Assembly (NCBI RefSeq): GCF_030812415.1
Contig: NZ_JAUSST010000003.1
Location: 186,001 to 250,000 of the forward strand
Source of the DNA: Paenibacillus harenae
Lineage (GTDB): Bacteria > Bacillota > Bacilli > Paenibacillales > Paenibacillaceae
Length of the DNA: 64,000 nucleotides
Direction of reading: 5' to 3'
Of the stretch, positions 1-8,404 are shown piece by piece. The notes under the pieces were generated by a model that was not told the DNA's origin, searched no databases, and saw only the letters and a list, made by a program, of their open reading frames with translations. Within the stretch, counting starts at the first letter, position 1. The number at the start of each line of letters is the position of its first letter. Both the position numbers and the translations under genes were made by a program.

Positions 1-1130
1 CCGAACAGAAGCCAGTGCCACTTCCATCTCGCGCTCAGAGAGACGATCAGCCAAGGAAGAAGAAGGGCAATGAGGAAGCCTGTCGCCGCCCATAAATGGT
101 AGAGAAACGAGCTTCCGCCGGTAGGCACGGTCCTATTGAAGTAGGTGACGACGGGATGGAGCAAATAGATGCCGAAGGACGTTGCTCCGATATGGAGTAG
201 GGCACGCACCAAAGTCTTATTCCATTTGTCATAGATCCAGTGCGAGAGCTGGATCAAAGCAAGCCCCGCGGTCACGCATTGCACCTCATTCACCAATTCC
301 AATTGTTTAGACGAAATAAGAAATTTATTGTACGCATTGAAATGATAACCGTTCATGACCATATAGATGCTGCTGCCAAGAAACAATGTCCAGAGTGCGA
401 CCCATGCCGATATTTTGCCCGCCGAGGCATTCTGCTTCCGAATCTTGATCCAACCTGCCAGCTTCAAGTAATGGATGCCGATAAACGCCCCTGCCGCAAA
501 ATAAAACAAATAGGTAAACGAATAACTGGCCGTATTGGTTAAACCGTATAATGGCACGACCTTATAGATGAATAGCCATTGGACAAGCAGCCCGATCCAG
601 ACGATATGGTTGCCAAGCGCAGGAAATTTCTTGAGCACGCTTAGCATAAGAGGCGCAAGCAGGTAGAACTGAATGATGATGACGATGAAGTACAGATGGG
701 TGTATGTTTTGCCGATAAGAAGCTTGTCCCAGAATACTGGATCGGCGAAATAACCGATAAACGTCTTCAGATCGACGAAACCCGGACCAACCAGCTTAAC
801 GAAAGCCCAATAGAAAAACGAGAATAGAATAAAAGGTATAGCAAGCTTCGTAATGCGTTTCTTGTAAAATTGTCCCGTCGACTCCAGCGTCCACGGCTTC
901 CCGAAATAGTTGTAGAAAAGCACGAAGCCGCTTAGGAAGATGAAGACGGGTACGGCAAACTTGGAGAACATGTTCAAAAAAACGTAGACCGGATAGAAGG
1001 AGGACGCGTGGTCGTAGCTATTCACGGCCGACGACGTGGAATGGATCATGACGACCGCCATAATGCCGATTGCCCTGACGATGTCGAGCTCGGGGAGATG
1101 CGGTTTTTTCGCTGACTGCGTTAGTGACAA
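1..1130 (-). CDS. Acyltransferase family 3 membrane protein (C-terminus cut by window edge)
   Basis: About 376 codons are visible and the frame runs off the left edge. The N-terminus has the family's early Arg...His pattern (LDIVRAIG followed by MIHS), then a series of hydrophobic segments; I count roughly ten membrane helices. Family 3 acyltransferases move acyl groups onto surface polysaccharides, antibiotics or peptidoglycan at the cytoplasmic membrane. The start chosen is TTG at 1130, preceded by AAAGGTGAT at a good distance; no ATG fits better. It is divergent from the DMT permease. The substrate cannot be told from sequence. Family assignment is firm; a second, unrelated member of the same family lies at 35664-36725. 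Confidence 0.85.
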   Translation of the reverse strand, partial: MSLTQSAKKPHLPELDIVRAIGIMAVVMIHSTSSAVNSYDHASSFYPVYVFLNMFSKFAVPVFIFLSGFVLFYNYFGKPWTLESTGQFYKKRITKLAIPFILFSFFYWAFVKLVGPGFVDLKTFIGYFADPVFWDKLLIGKTYTHLYFIVIIIQFYLLAPLMLSVLKKFPALGNHIVWIGLLVQWLFIYKVVPLYGLTNTASYSFTYLFYFAAGAFIGIHYLKLAGWIKIRKQNASAGKISAWVALWTLFLGSSIYMVMNGYHFNAYNKFLISSKQLELVNEVQCVTAGLALIQLSHWIYDKWNKTLVRALLHIGATSFGIYLLHPVVTYFNRTVPTGGSSFLYHLWAATGFLIALLLPWLIVSLSARWKWHWLLF

Positions 1131-1241
1131 TGGAATCACCTTTCATTAATAGAGTGAGGATGGATAGTGTGAGTCGTGTTTGCGATTCTGCCGCTTACGT
1201 CATTATATAGCGATACCCTATTTATTCCAACATGGCAGGCA

Positions 1242-1268
1242 GACAAATTTGTCGTTGCCTGTTATGAT
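1242..1268 (+). promoter_or_regulatory. Palindrome over a probable promoter of the DMT permease
   Basis: GACAAATTTGTC at 1242-1253 is a perfect 12-base palindrome, flanked by AGGCA on the left and TTGCCT on the right, which almost extends the symmetry. A -10-like TATGAT lies at 1263-1268. The arrangement looks like an operator at the promoter of the downstream permease; the regulator is unknown. Confidence 0.35.
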
Positions 1269-1315
1269 AGTACACGACAACGGGGGGAATCCGGGAAGGG
1301 GTCTAATCTTATCTC

Positions 1316-2254
1316 ATGTGGTTAACGTATTCGGTGCTTGCGGCGGTCAGCTTCGGTCTGCGCGGCATCCTGTATCATTATACAAGTCAGAAACCGCTAA
1401 ACCGCAATCTGCTGTTATTCGGTACATTCACGATGGGCGCGATTATAAGCATCGCGTGCGCGCTGGTCTATTCATCCCATTGGACGGCGGGAGCGCTTGT
1501 CGGGATCCAAATGGGTGTATTCTCGTTCGGAGCGAATGCGAGCATGTTCAAGGGTTTCGCCGTAGGCAAAGCCTCGCTGGTCGCGATATTGACCGCGCTG
1601 CCCTCGGTTGTTGTCGTGCTGGCCGCGTTCGCGCTCTGGAATGAACGGCTGCATGCGATGCAGCTTATCGCCTTCGCCATTATCGTGGGCGGCATCCTGC
1701 TCGTCCGCTATTCGAACGATATCTCGCTGCGCAACCTGCAGGGAGCGCAGTGGGGTTTGCTCGCCATGCTGCTGTTCGCGGCCAATGATCTGTCGGGCAA
1801 GTGGTCGACGATTCTGGAAGCGGAGCTGTTCCCGACGCTGTCCTATATGTTCTTAACCGGGGCAAGCTGCTTCGGCATCTGGTGGCTGCGCGATCGGCAG
1901 CGGGAGCGGGCGAAGCTGCGGCAAGAACGAGTGGCGGCTGCCGTCGGGAGGAAAGCGGAGGCAGTCGCCGTTATCGCGGCAACGAATGAGAACAAGGACA
2001 CGGGCTGGAGCCCGAAGCGGACGTTTCTCGTCGGACTGGCGGTCGGCATTACGAACGTCGTCGGCATGATGTTCATCGTGACGGCCTTTGATATAGGCAA
2101 GGCGGGGCTTGTGTCCGCAGTGACGGCGCTTAACGTGCTGATCGTGCTGCTGTACACGAGACTTGTCGTGAAGGAAGTATTCTCCCGGCCGGAGCTGGCA
2201 GGTATCATGCTGGCGTTCGCCGGCATTGTGCTTATGCGATTGTTCGGGGCGTAA
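1316..2254 (+). CDS. EamA/DMT family transporter
   Basis: A 312-residue protein made of two EamA-like halves, each with about five hydrophobic helices. They are separated by a hydrophilic, Arg/Glu/Ala-rich cytoplasmic stretch at about residues 190-230, which is longer than usual for the family. Members export or import small metabolites such as amino acids across the cytoplasmic membrane; the substrate is not predictable here. The ATG has only a distant purine-rich region (AAGGGGT about 13 bases upstream). A terminator follows at once, so it is probably monocistronic. The family call is confident, the substrate unknown. Confidence 0.85.
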   Translation: MWLTYSVLAAVSFGLRGILYHYTSQKPLNRNLLLFGTFTMGAIISIACALVYSSHWTAGALVGIQMGVFSFGANASMFKGFAVGKASLVAILTALPSVVVVLAAFALWNERLHAMQLIAFAIIVGGILLVRYSNDISLRNLQGAQWGLLAMLLFAANDLSGKWSTILEAELFPTLSYMFLTGASCFGIWWLRDRQRERAKLRQERVAAAVGRKAEAVAVIAATNENKDTGWSPKRTFLVGLAVGITNVVGMMFIVTAFDIGKAGLVSAVTALNVLIVLLYTRLVVKEVFSRPELAGIMLAFAGIVLMRLFGA

Positions 2255-2270
2255 ATCTGCAACAACAAGA

Positions 2271-2321
2271 AGGACAGTCCAAGCTGCCGTCGATAAAGGG
2301 CGGGCTAGGGCTGTCCTTTTT
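2271..2321 (+). terminator. Rho-independent terminator after the DMT permease
   Basis: AGGACAGTCC at 2271-2280 pairs with GGGCTGTCCT ending at 2317 (one G-U pair), followed by a T run. Confidence 0.7.
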
Positions 2322-2344
2322 GTCGTTGCATGCCGTCACGGGAA

Positions 2345-2539
2345 TTAGCTGCGAGTCGGTACGTTCTGGCTGCCGGGACGAATGCGGACGACGCCGATCT
2401 CCGAAGCGTTAATGGCGAATGCGTTGCCGCCTTGGTTGATCGTAGCGTTAGCGCCTTGCTTCACATGGACGTTCGTCGTGCCGCTTGACCACTTCGTCGT
2501 ATTCAATTGACGGGATTGTTTGCGTTGCTTGTATTTCAT
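2345..2539 (-). CDS. Small basic protein of unknown function (64 aa)
   Basis: The first 20 residues are basic and rich in Lys, Arg and Gln. The remainder is rich in Asn, Gly, Ala and Ser with alternating hydrophobic residues, which suggests beta structure. There is no signal peptide or membrane segment. A strong binding site (AGGGGGTGAT) sits just upstream of the ATG, which supports real translation. It follows a similar-sized gene on the same strand (2586-2753), and the two probably form one transcript. Composition is compatible with a small spore or coat-associated protein, but I do not recognise a family and assign no function. Confidence 0.55.
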   Translation of the reverse strand: MKYKQRKQSRQLNTTKWSSGTTNVHVKQGANATINQGGNAFAINASEIGVVRIRPGSQNVPTRS

Positions 2540-2585
2540 AGAATCACCCCCTCTCGAAGTACGAGATCCATTGCAGGCGGGGGCG

Positions 2586-2753
2586 TTAGCGGCCTGGCTT
2601 GGCTTCAGCTTTGAAAATCTTCACGTTAAGCGCGTTGCTTGCAAGGACATTGCCGTCTTGCGCGCTAGCGGACGCCAGTTGCTGGATATTAATGATAATG
2701 TATTGGTTTTTGCCAACGCGGTATTTGTACGTTTTCACATTCGAACGAAGCAT
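2586..2753 (-). CDS. Small basic protein of unknown function (55 aa)
   Basis: The frame starts with ATG at 2753, behind GGGAGGG, and ends with TAA at 2586-2588. The product is basic, with a hydrophobic patch near residues 18-24 (QYIIINI) too short to be a membrane helix, followed by Ala/Ser/Asn-rich sequence. It lies 46 bases upstream of the 64-residue gene on the same strand and resembles it in length, charge and polar composition, so the two may be a functional pair. No family was recognised. Confidence 0.5.
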   Translation of the reverse strand: MLRSNVKTYKYRVGKNQYIIINIQQLASASAQDGNVLASNALNVKIFKAEAKPGR

Positions 2754-2867
2754 GTACACCCTCCCTTGCAGAGCAGATCATTGCTGAACTACAGCATATG
2801 TGAAGGGCGGACTTGCCGAAGCGGCGAGTAACACCGTCGTCGGCTACATTTTTTCGGGGGAAGGAAG

Positions 2868-3722
2868 CTAGTGTTTCTTGTAGCGGGCCGGCGTTAAGCC
2901 GGTCATCTTCTTGAACATGCGGTGAAAATGAGGCAGGCTCTCGAATCCGCACTGCTGAGCGATCTCGGCGATTTGCGCATCCGTCCCGGCCAGCAGCTCC
3001 TTCGCGCGAATGATGCGCTTCGTCGTGACGTATTCGGTGACGTTGAGGCCGGTGAGCTTTTTGAACAGACGGGAGAAGTGCGAAGGCGTAACGGCGGCGC
3101 GAGCGGCAAGCTGGGCCAGACCAAGCTGCTCTTCCAGGTTCTCGTCGATATAGGCGAGGATATTCGTCATCCAACGCGGAGCGATGGAGGTTGCCGCCTG
3201 GAACTGCTCCGCCCTGCCCATCATGCGATTGATTAGCAGCAGCAGCTGCTGCAGTCGAATGAGTGAAGCGTGCCGATAGCCCTGCACCTTGTCAATATGC
3301 TCGCTATGGATGCTTTCAATTAGCGCTTCGATCTGCTCGCGCTCGGTCATTGTCGTTGGAAGCTTGTATCGACGTTGCCGCTGAGCCAGCTCGAAGCAGC
3401 GCATATACGAGAACGTATCGCCAAGCGTCGAGCCATGAACGAGCGTTCCGCTGAAGAAAAGGGCAGTCGACAGCTTCGGGTCGGCGGGATCGGGGAAGGA
3501 GCGGTGGATCGTATTGCCGGGAATGAGCAGCAGATCGCCGGGCTCGGCCAAGGCGAATGTTTGGTCAATGAAGAACGTACCTCTGCCGCTGTAGATGTAG
3601 ACGATCTCATGCCAGTCGTGGAGATGGTCGGGAAGCTCGTTTTGCGCGCTCTTGGAGTCTCTGTAGACGTATTCGAACGGGAAGGCGGTACTGGCATCGA
3701 ATTGCTTGCGATACGGATTCAT
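2868..3722 (-). CDS. AraC family transcriptional regulator with cupin sensor domain
   Basis: A 284-residue protein with an N-terminal cupin-like ligand domain (residues about 15-150, with an HDWHEIVYI-type strand). The C-terminal AraC DNA-binding domain has two helix-turn-helix motifs: LAQLAARAAVTPSHFSRLFKK, then IAEIAQQCGFESLPHFHRMFKK. Such proteins sense a sugar or sugar acid and usually activate a neighbouring catabolic operon. It is divergent from uxaB-uxaA-dehydrogenase, so it is the natural candidate regulator of that operon, responding to a hexuronate or aldonate. GGAGG lies about 15 bases upstream of the ATG, rather far, so the exact start is not certain. The family is firm; the target is inference. 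Confidence 0.9.
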   Translation of the reverse strand: MNPYRKQFDASTAFPFEYVYRDSKSAQNELPDHLHDWHEIVYIYSGRGTFFIDQTFALAEPGDLLLIPGNTIHRSFPDPADPKLSTALFFSGTLVHGSTLGDTFSYMRCFELAQRQRRYKLPTTMTEREQIEALIESIHSEHIDKVQGYRHASLIRLQQLLLLINRMMGRAEQFQAATSIAPRWMTNILAYIDENLEEQLGLAQLAARAAVTPSHFSRLFKKLTGLNVTEYVTTKRIIRAKELLAGTDAQIAEIAQQCGFESLPHFHRMFKKMTGLTPARYKKH

Positions 3723-3800
3723 GAGAGCGGATGGATACCTCCATGCTTATGTGGTCTATCAGTTAATAGATTGTATCAAATATCAAAAAAGAGTACAAAT

Positions 3801-3846
3801 AAGCGCTTTCCGGTCATTTATTGCATTGATATTGTTATTTTATAAT
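3801..3846 (+). promoter_or_regulatory. Probable promoter and operator of the uxa operon
   Basis: TATAAT at 3841-3846 is a perfect -10 box, but no good -35 box is spaced correctly, as expected for an activator-dependent promoter. AAGCGCTT at 3801-3808 is a palindrome resembling the core of catabolite or hexuronate-regulator operators; it matches the cre consensus only in part. Confidence 0.4.
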
Positions 3847-3908
3847 GGAGGAGAAAGCAGTGAATGTTGGACGATGATTCGAATCAAATACGAGGGGATT
3901 TGAGGACG

Positions 3909-5396
3909 ATGACAACGATAATGAGCCGCAAGGTATTGCATGCAGAGCAGGCGGCGGCTGGCGTGCGGCTGGCGAATAGCAAGGTTAAAGTGCTGCAGAT
4001 TGGCGAAGGCAACTTCCTGCGCGGATTCGTCGATTGGATGCTGCATGAATGCCGAAAGCAAGGATTATATGACGGCGCTGTTGCGGTGACGCAGCCGCGT
4101 CCGGGCGGCAAGCCGAAGATCGACGCATTAGCGGAGCAGGACGGCTTGTATACGCTCGTCATTCGCGGATTGGAGCGGGGGGAGCGCGTCGAGCGCACGG
4201 AAGTGATTCAAGTGTTCGGACAGGCGTTCGATCCGTATTCGAACTGGAATGCGTTCCTATCGCTGGCGGAGAGTCCGGATCTCGAAGTGGTCGTGTCGAA
4301 TACGACCGAGGCGGGGCTTGTGTACCGTCCGGAAGCGCTTGTGGAGGGGCAGCCCATTCAGTCGTATCCGGGCAAGCTGACGCAGCTGTTATATCGGCGT
4401 TTTACTTATTTTGCCGGCGATCCGGGGCGGGGACTTGTCTGCTTGCCATGCGAGCTGCTGGAGCGCAACGGCGACGAGCTTCGCGATTGCGTGCTTCGGT
4501 ACAGCGGCGACTGGGGTTATCCGGAGGCGTTCAAGCAATGGGTGCGCGAGCATAACCGGTTTTTGAATTCGCTTGTAGACCGAATCGTGACGGGTTATCC
4601 GGATGCCGCGCAGGCAGATGCCTGGTTCAGTGAATGGGGCTATTCCGACCCGATGTTGACGACGGCCGAGCCGTACCATTTCTGGGCGATTGAAGCGGAG
4701 CCGGAGCTGGAGAGGCTGCTGCCGCTGCGCGCGGCCGGGATGAACGTTCACTGGGTTGAAGATCTGAAGCCGTATCAGCTTCGAAAGGTGCGCATATTGA
4801 ACGGGGCGCACACGCTGATGACGCCGCTTGGCTTGCTGCATGGCATCCCGCAGGTGAGAGAAGCGATGGAGCATCCCGCGCTCGGCAGGCGCGTTCGCGA
4901 CACGGTAGAGAAAGAGATTATTCCGTCGCTGCCGATTGCGGCCGAGGAGCTGGCGGCTTATGCGGAAGCGGTGTATGAACGTTTTCTAAACCCGTATATT
5001 TTCCACCGGTTGGCAGATATTGCGATGAATAGCTTAAGCAAGTTCAAAGTAAGGCTCCTTCCTTCGCTGCTGCATTACGCCGACGGCGGACAGTCGTTGC
5101 CGCAAGGTTTGCTGCAAGGATTGGCGGGTTTGCTTCGTTATTACAAGATTGAGCGGGTTGACGAAGGATTTAAAGGTTATACGCTTGCCGGCGAATCTTA
5201 TATGGTCCGTGACGATGCATCGCAATTGGATGCGATTGCTGCGGTGTGGAGCGAGGCGAAGTCTGGGAGCTGGCCGCTTGAGCAGACGGTTGCGCGCTTG
5301 CTTGGTCTGGGCGATATATGGGGTCGGGATTTGGCTGCGGGGCAGCCCCAGCTTGCAGCTCAGCTTGCCGAAATTATCGAAGAGATGGAGGCATAA
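3909..5396 (+). CDS. uxaB: Tagaturonate reductase (altronate oxidoreductase)
   Basis: An NAD-dependent mannitol-dehydrogenase-superfamily enzyme that interconverts D-tagaturonate and D-altronate in galacturonate catabolism. The N-terminal Rossmann region carries the family motif VLQIGEGNFLRGFVDW near residue 20. The C-terminal domain carries KVRILNGAHT, which holds conserved active-site residues. The length, 495 residues from the start used here, is close to the family norm. Three starts are possible: ATG at 3864 (510 aa), 3909 and 3921. I chose 3909 because a TATAAT at 3841-3846 would begin the mRNA too late to include the binding site of the 3864 start, while GAGGGGA precedes 3909. The stop is 3 bases before uxaA, which indicates translational coupling. 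Confidence 0.9.
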   Translation: MTTIMSRKVLHAEQAAAGVRLANSKVKVLQIGEGNFLRGFVDWMLHECRKQGLYDGAVAVTQPRPGGKPKIDALAEQDGLYTLVIRGLERGERVERTEVIQVFGQAFDPYSNWNAFLSLAESPDLEVVVSNTTEAGLVYRPEALVEGQPIQSYPGKLTQLLYRRFTYFAGDPGRGLVCLPCELLERNGDELRDCVLRYSGDWGYPEAFKQWVREHNRFLNSLVDRIVTGYPDAAQADAWFSEWGYSDPMLTTAEPYHFWAIEAEPELERLLPLRAAGMNVHWVEDLKPYQLRKVRILNGAHTLMTPLGLLHGIPQVREAMEHPALGRRVRDTVEKEIIPSLPIAAEELAAYAEAVYERFLNPYIFHRLADIAMNSLSKFKVRLLPSLLHYADGGQSLPQGLLQGLAGLLRYYKIERVDEGFKGYTLAGESYMVRDDASQLDAIAAVWSEAKSGSWPLEQTVARLLGLGDIWGRDLAAGQPQLAAQLAEIIEEMEA

Positions 5397-5399
5397 GAG

Positions 5400-6923
5400 A
5401 TGAATAACTGGATTCGATTGCATGAAAACGACCATGTTGTCATTGCGCTGAAGGATTATGTCAAAGGCGATACGTTGTCGCTTGAGGAGCGGGATGGGAA
5501 GCCGCAGCAACTCGTATTGCTCGATGATGTGCCTAAGGGACACAAAATATTGACCCGGCCGGCAAGCGAGGGCGGCGATATTCTGAAGTTCGGGTACTCC
5601 ATCGGCAAGGCGAAGACGGATCTTGAGCCGGGCTGCTGGGTGCATACGCACAATATGGGGACGGGGCTGAAGGGCGTTCTCGATTACACGTACGAGCCGG
5701 CGGCCCGCGAAGCAACTGACAGCGTGACTGCGGTCGCTTCCCCTTATGCGGATCGTACCTTCCAAGGTTTTGTGCGCGACAATGGCGATGTCGGCATTCG
5801 CAATGAAATATGGATCATTAATACGGTAGGCTGCATTAACAAGACTTGCGAGATCGTCGCAAGAAGAGCGAGCTCGATCTATGGCAGCCGTGTCGACGGC
5901 GTATACCACTTCGCGCATCCGTTCGGTTGCTCGCAGCTCGGCGACGACCTCGTTCATACGCAGAAGCTGCTCAGCTCGCTAGTTAACCATCCGAATGCGG
6001 CGGGCGTGCTTGTCATTGGACTCGGCTGCGAAAATAACCAGATCGATTCCTTCAAGGAAGCGATTGGCGAGCATAGTCCGGAGCGGATCAAGTTCTTGAA
6101 GTCGCAGGAGGCGGAGGACGAGATCGAGGAGGCGCTGGAGCTGATCGATGAGTTGGTTGCTTATGCCGAACGGTTCAAGCGCGAGCCGGTGCCGGTATCG
6201 AAGCTGAAGCTTGGCCTTAAGTGCGGCGGCTCGGACGGCTTGTCCGGCATTACGGCGAACCCGCTTGTCGGGTCGGTGTCCGACCGGCTGATCGGCGCGG
6301 GCGGAACGGCGATTCTAACGGAAGTGCCGGAGATGTTCGGCGCGGAGACGATTCTGATGAACCGCGCGGCGGATGAGCAAGTATTCGGCGATATCGTGCA
6401 TTTGATCAATGATTTCAAGCATTATTTCATGAAGCATAATCAGGAGATCTATGAGAACCCTTCGCCGGGCAATAAGGCGGGCGGCATTAGCACGCTCGAG
6501 GAGAAGTCGCTCGGCTGCACGCAGAAGGGCGGGCATGCTACCGTGATGGACGTCGTTCCTTACGGCAAACGCGTGACTCGGACGGGGCTTAATTTGCTGG
6601 AGGCGCCGGGCAACGACCTCGTCTCGGTGACGGCTTTATCCGCGGGCGGCGCGCATATCGTGCTATTCACGACAGGCAGAGGGACGCCGTTCGGCGGGCC
6701 GGTGCCGACGGTGAAGATCGCGACGAACAGCGAGCTTGCCGAGCGGAAGAAGAACTGGATCGACTTCAATGCTGGCAGGCTGCTTGAGGATAGAAGCATG
6801 GATTCGCTGACCGACGAGCTGTGGGAGCAGCTAATTAGCTTAGCGTCCGGCGAGTCGCAGACGCATAATGAGCGCAACGGATTTAAGGAGATCGCGATAT
6901 TTAAAGACGGCGTTATTCTGTGA
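5400..6923 (+). CDS. uxaA: Altronate dehydratase
   Basis: A 507-residue full-length enzyme that dehydrates D-altronate to 2-keto-3-deoxy-D-gluconate. The N-terminal SAF-like domain (residues about 1-95) includes MGTGLKGVLDY. The large catalytic part follows, with FQGFVRDNGDVGIRNEIWI, FGCSQLG, LGLKCGGSDGLSG and CTQKGGHATV; the Cys residues in these blocks are the expected iron ligands. The ATG follows GGAGGCATAAGAG and lies 3 bases after uxaB, so the genes are co-transcribed. A separate 2-keto-3-deoxygluconate kinase and aldolase are not in the window. This is a confident call. Confidence 0.95.
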   Translation: MNNWIRLHENDHVVIALKDYVKGDTLSLEERDGKPQQLVLLDDVPKGHKILTRPASEGGDILKFGYSIGKAKTDLEPGCWVHTHNMGTGLKGVLDYTYEPAAREATDSVTAVASPYADRTFQGFVRDNGDVGIRNEIWIINTVGCINKTCEIVARRASSIYGSRVDGVYHFAHPFGCSQLGDDLVHTQKLLSSLVNHPNAAGVLVIGLGCENNQIDSFKEAIGEHSPERIKFLKSQEAEDEIEEALELIDELVAYAERFKREPVPVSKLKLGLKCGGSDGLSGITANPLVGSVSDRLIGAGGTAILTEVPEMFGAETILMNRAADEQVFGDIVHLINDFKHYFMKHNQEIYENPSPGNKAGGISTLEEKSLGCTQKGGHATVMDVVPYGKRVTRTGLNLLEAPGNDLVSVTALSAGGAHIVLFTTGRGTPFGGPVPTVKIATNSELAERKKNWIDFNAGRLLEDRSMDSLTDELWEQLISLASGESQTHNERNGFKEIAIFKDGVIL

Positions 6924-6971
6924 TGTGATGTCGAACAACACAGCAAAAAACGGATAAAGGGGCAAGGCAAC

Positions 6972-7985
6972 GTGAAATCAATCGTCTGTGAACAAGTGGA
7001 TCGTCTGCAGGTAGTCGAGCAGGAAGAGCCGGCGCTTGGAGGCGGCGAAGCGATCGTGCGCATTCGCCGTATCGGCATATGCGGCACGGACCTGCATGCG
7101 TATAAAGGAAATCAACCTTTCTTCACCTATCCAAGAGTACTTGGGCATGAGCTGTCCGGTATCGTCGAGCAAGTCGACGATTCAAGCGGCAAAGTGAAGG
7201 CGGGCGATCAGGTGAGCATCATCCCGTACATGCATTGCGGGCATTGCATCGCTTGCCGGCGGGGCAAGACGAACTGCTGTACCGATATGAAGGTGCTTGG
7301 CGTTCATATTGACGGCGGCATGCGTGAACGAATTGCCGTCCCAGTGACGCATCTGCTCGTCGTGAACGAGCTATCGCTCGATGAAGCGGCGCTGTTAGAG
7401 CCGCTTAGCATCGGCGCTCACGCGGTACGCCGCTCTGGGCTCGGCGAGGGCGATACGGCGCTTGTCATCGGTTCCGGGCCGATCGGCCTTGGCGTCATGG
7501 CATTCGCGAAGCATCGCGGCGCGAAGGTGATCGCTATGGATATTCAGGAGGAGCGGCTGGCCTTCTGCAAGCATTGGGCGAAGGTAGATGGGACCGTGAA
7601 TGCGCTGCATGACGCCAAGGCGCGTGTTGCGGAGCTGACAGACGGCGAGTATCCGACAGTCGTATTCGATGCGACTGGCAATGCGCGGTCGATGCAATCC
7701 TCGTTCGACCTCGTGTCGCATGGCGGAACGCTTGTATATGTCGGCTTGGTAAAAGCGGATCTTACGTTCAACGATCCGGACTTCCACAAACGCGAGATGA
7801 CGCTGATGGGCAGCCGCAACGCGACGCCGGAAGACTTCGCGGCGGTCAAGTCCGCCCTCCAAAGCGGAAGCATCGACGCGGGCAGCTACATTACGCACCG
7901 CATCCCATTCGATGAGCTGCCAGGCCAGTTCGACGCCCTGCTGAAGCCGGAGTCGAAGGTCATTAAGGCGATGGCCGAGTTGTGA
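6972..7985 (+). CDS. Zinc-dependent medium-chain dehydrogenase, possibly L-galactonate 5-dehydrogenase
   Basis: A 337-residue zinc alcohol dehydrogenase. GICGTDLHAYKG supplies the catalytic Cys, and GHELSG is the second zinc-site block. The structural zinc loop is CGHCIACRRGKTNCC, and GSGPIGLG is the Rossmann nucleotide site. It starts with GTG behind AAAGGGGC, 48 bases after uxaA, and is followed by a terminator, so it closes the operon. L-galactonate dehydrogenase of the LgoD type makes D-tagaturonate, which is the UxaB substrate, so that role would fit the context well. An L-threonine or L-idonate-type dehydrogenase cannot be excluded. The family is certain; the substrate is inferred. Confidence 0.8.
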   Translation: MKSIVCEQVDRLQVVEQEEPALGGGEAIVRIRRIGICGTDLHAYKGNQPFFTYPRVLGHELSGIVEQVDDSSGKVKAGDQVSIIPYMHCGHCIACRRGKTNCCTDMKVLGVHIDGGMRERIAVPVTHLLVVNELSLDEAALLEPLSIGAHAVRRSGLGEGDTALVIGSGPIGLGVMAFAKHRGAKVIAMDIQEERLAFCKHWAKVDGTVNALHDAKARVAELTDGEYPTVVFDATGNARSMQSSFDLVSHGGTLVYVGLVKADLTFNDPDFHKREMTLMGSRNATPEDFAAVKSALQSGSIDAGSYITHRIPFDELPGQFDALLKPESKVIKAMAEL

Positions 7986-7997
7986 TAGCATGATTAG

Positions 7998-8020
7998 AAA
8001 AGGCCCCTTGAGGGCCTTTT
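7998..8020 (+). terminator. Rho-independent terminator ending the uxa operon
   Basis: AAAAGGCCC and GGGCCTTTT form a 9-bp stem with a 5-base loop, followed by TCTGCT. The symmetrical A and T tracts could make it act on both strands. Confidence 0.85.
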
Positions 8021-8067
8021 CTGCTATGGTTACAGGAATGTCAAACCTCGTATACCGTCATGCATTG

Positions 8068-8390
8068 GATGGAAAACACCGCTTAAGGCAGGTAACCTTG
8101 GTTAGTTGGGCTGGAGTAAGTCGGGAAATCAGACTTATTCCTGCGCGCATGTCGCGAAAGTAGCATAGTTAGAGTTGTAGTCGAAGGATAGGAGGGAAAG
8201 CTCCACTTAAGGCAGGTAACTTTGGTTGTTTGGCGAGAATAAGTCGGGAAATCCGACTTATTCCTGCTCAGTCGTGATGAAAGGAGCTCGATTAACCTAC
8301 TTTCGAAGGAATAGGATGAATATCACCGCTTAAGGCAGGTAACCTTGTTTAGTTGGTCGGGAGTAAGTCGGATATTCCGACTTATTCCAC
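8068..8390. repeat. Three imperfect tandem repeats of 123-124 bp, each with a hairpin
   Basis: The block CTTAAGGCAGGTAACYTTG starts at 8082, 8206 and 8329, a period of 124 then 123 bases. In each unit it is followed 30-35 bases later by a strong palindrome of the form GGARTAAGTC...GACTTATTCC (about 8113-8141, 8236-8264 and 8360-8388), and preceded by GGATRGAAWAC-like sequence. The units differ by scattered substitutions, including compensating changes in the hairpins, which points to selection for structure. No coding frame spans the region. This roughly 380-bp gap lies between two convergent operons. Function unknown. Confidence 0.8.
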
Positions 8391-8404
8391 GCTCTTACGG
8401 AGCA

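Noticed and set aside
240-542. Plus-strand open frames inside the left-edge acyltransferase gene
   Set aside because: They are antisense to a well-supported membrane protein frame that starts at 1130, and they have no binding site or family features.
3797-3812. A full cre box upstream of uxaB
   Set aside because: Only the AAGCGCTT core matches; three defined positions of the consensus fail. It is kept only as a possible operator.
5034-5957. Long minus-strand frame of 307 codons under uxaB/uxaA
   Set aside because: Composition follows the antisense of two confidently identified enzymes. Long antisense frames are common in sequence of this G+C content.
7998-8400. CRISPR array for the three repeats
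   Set aside because: The repeats are long, internally palindromic and imperfect at a 124-base period, and have no short identical repeats with unique spacers.
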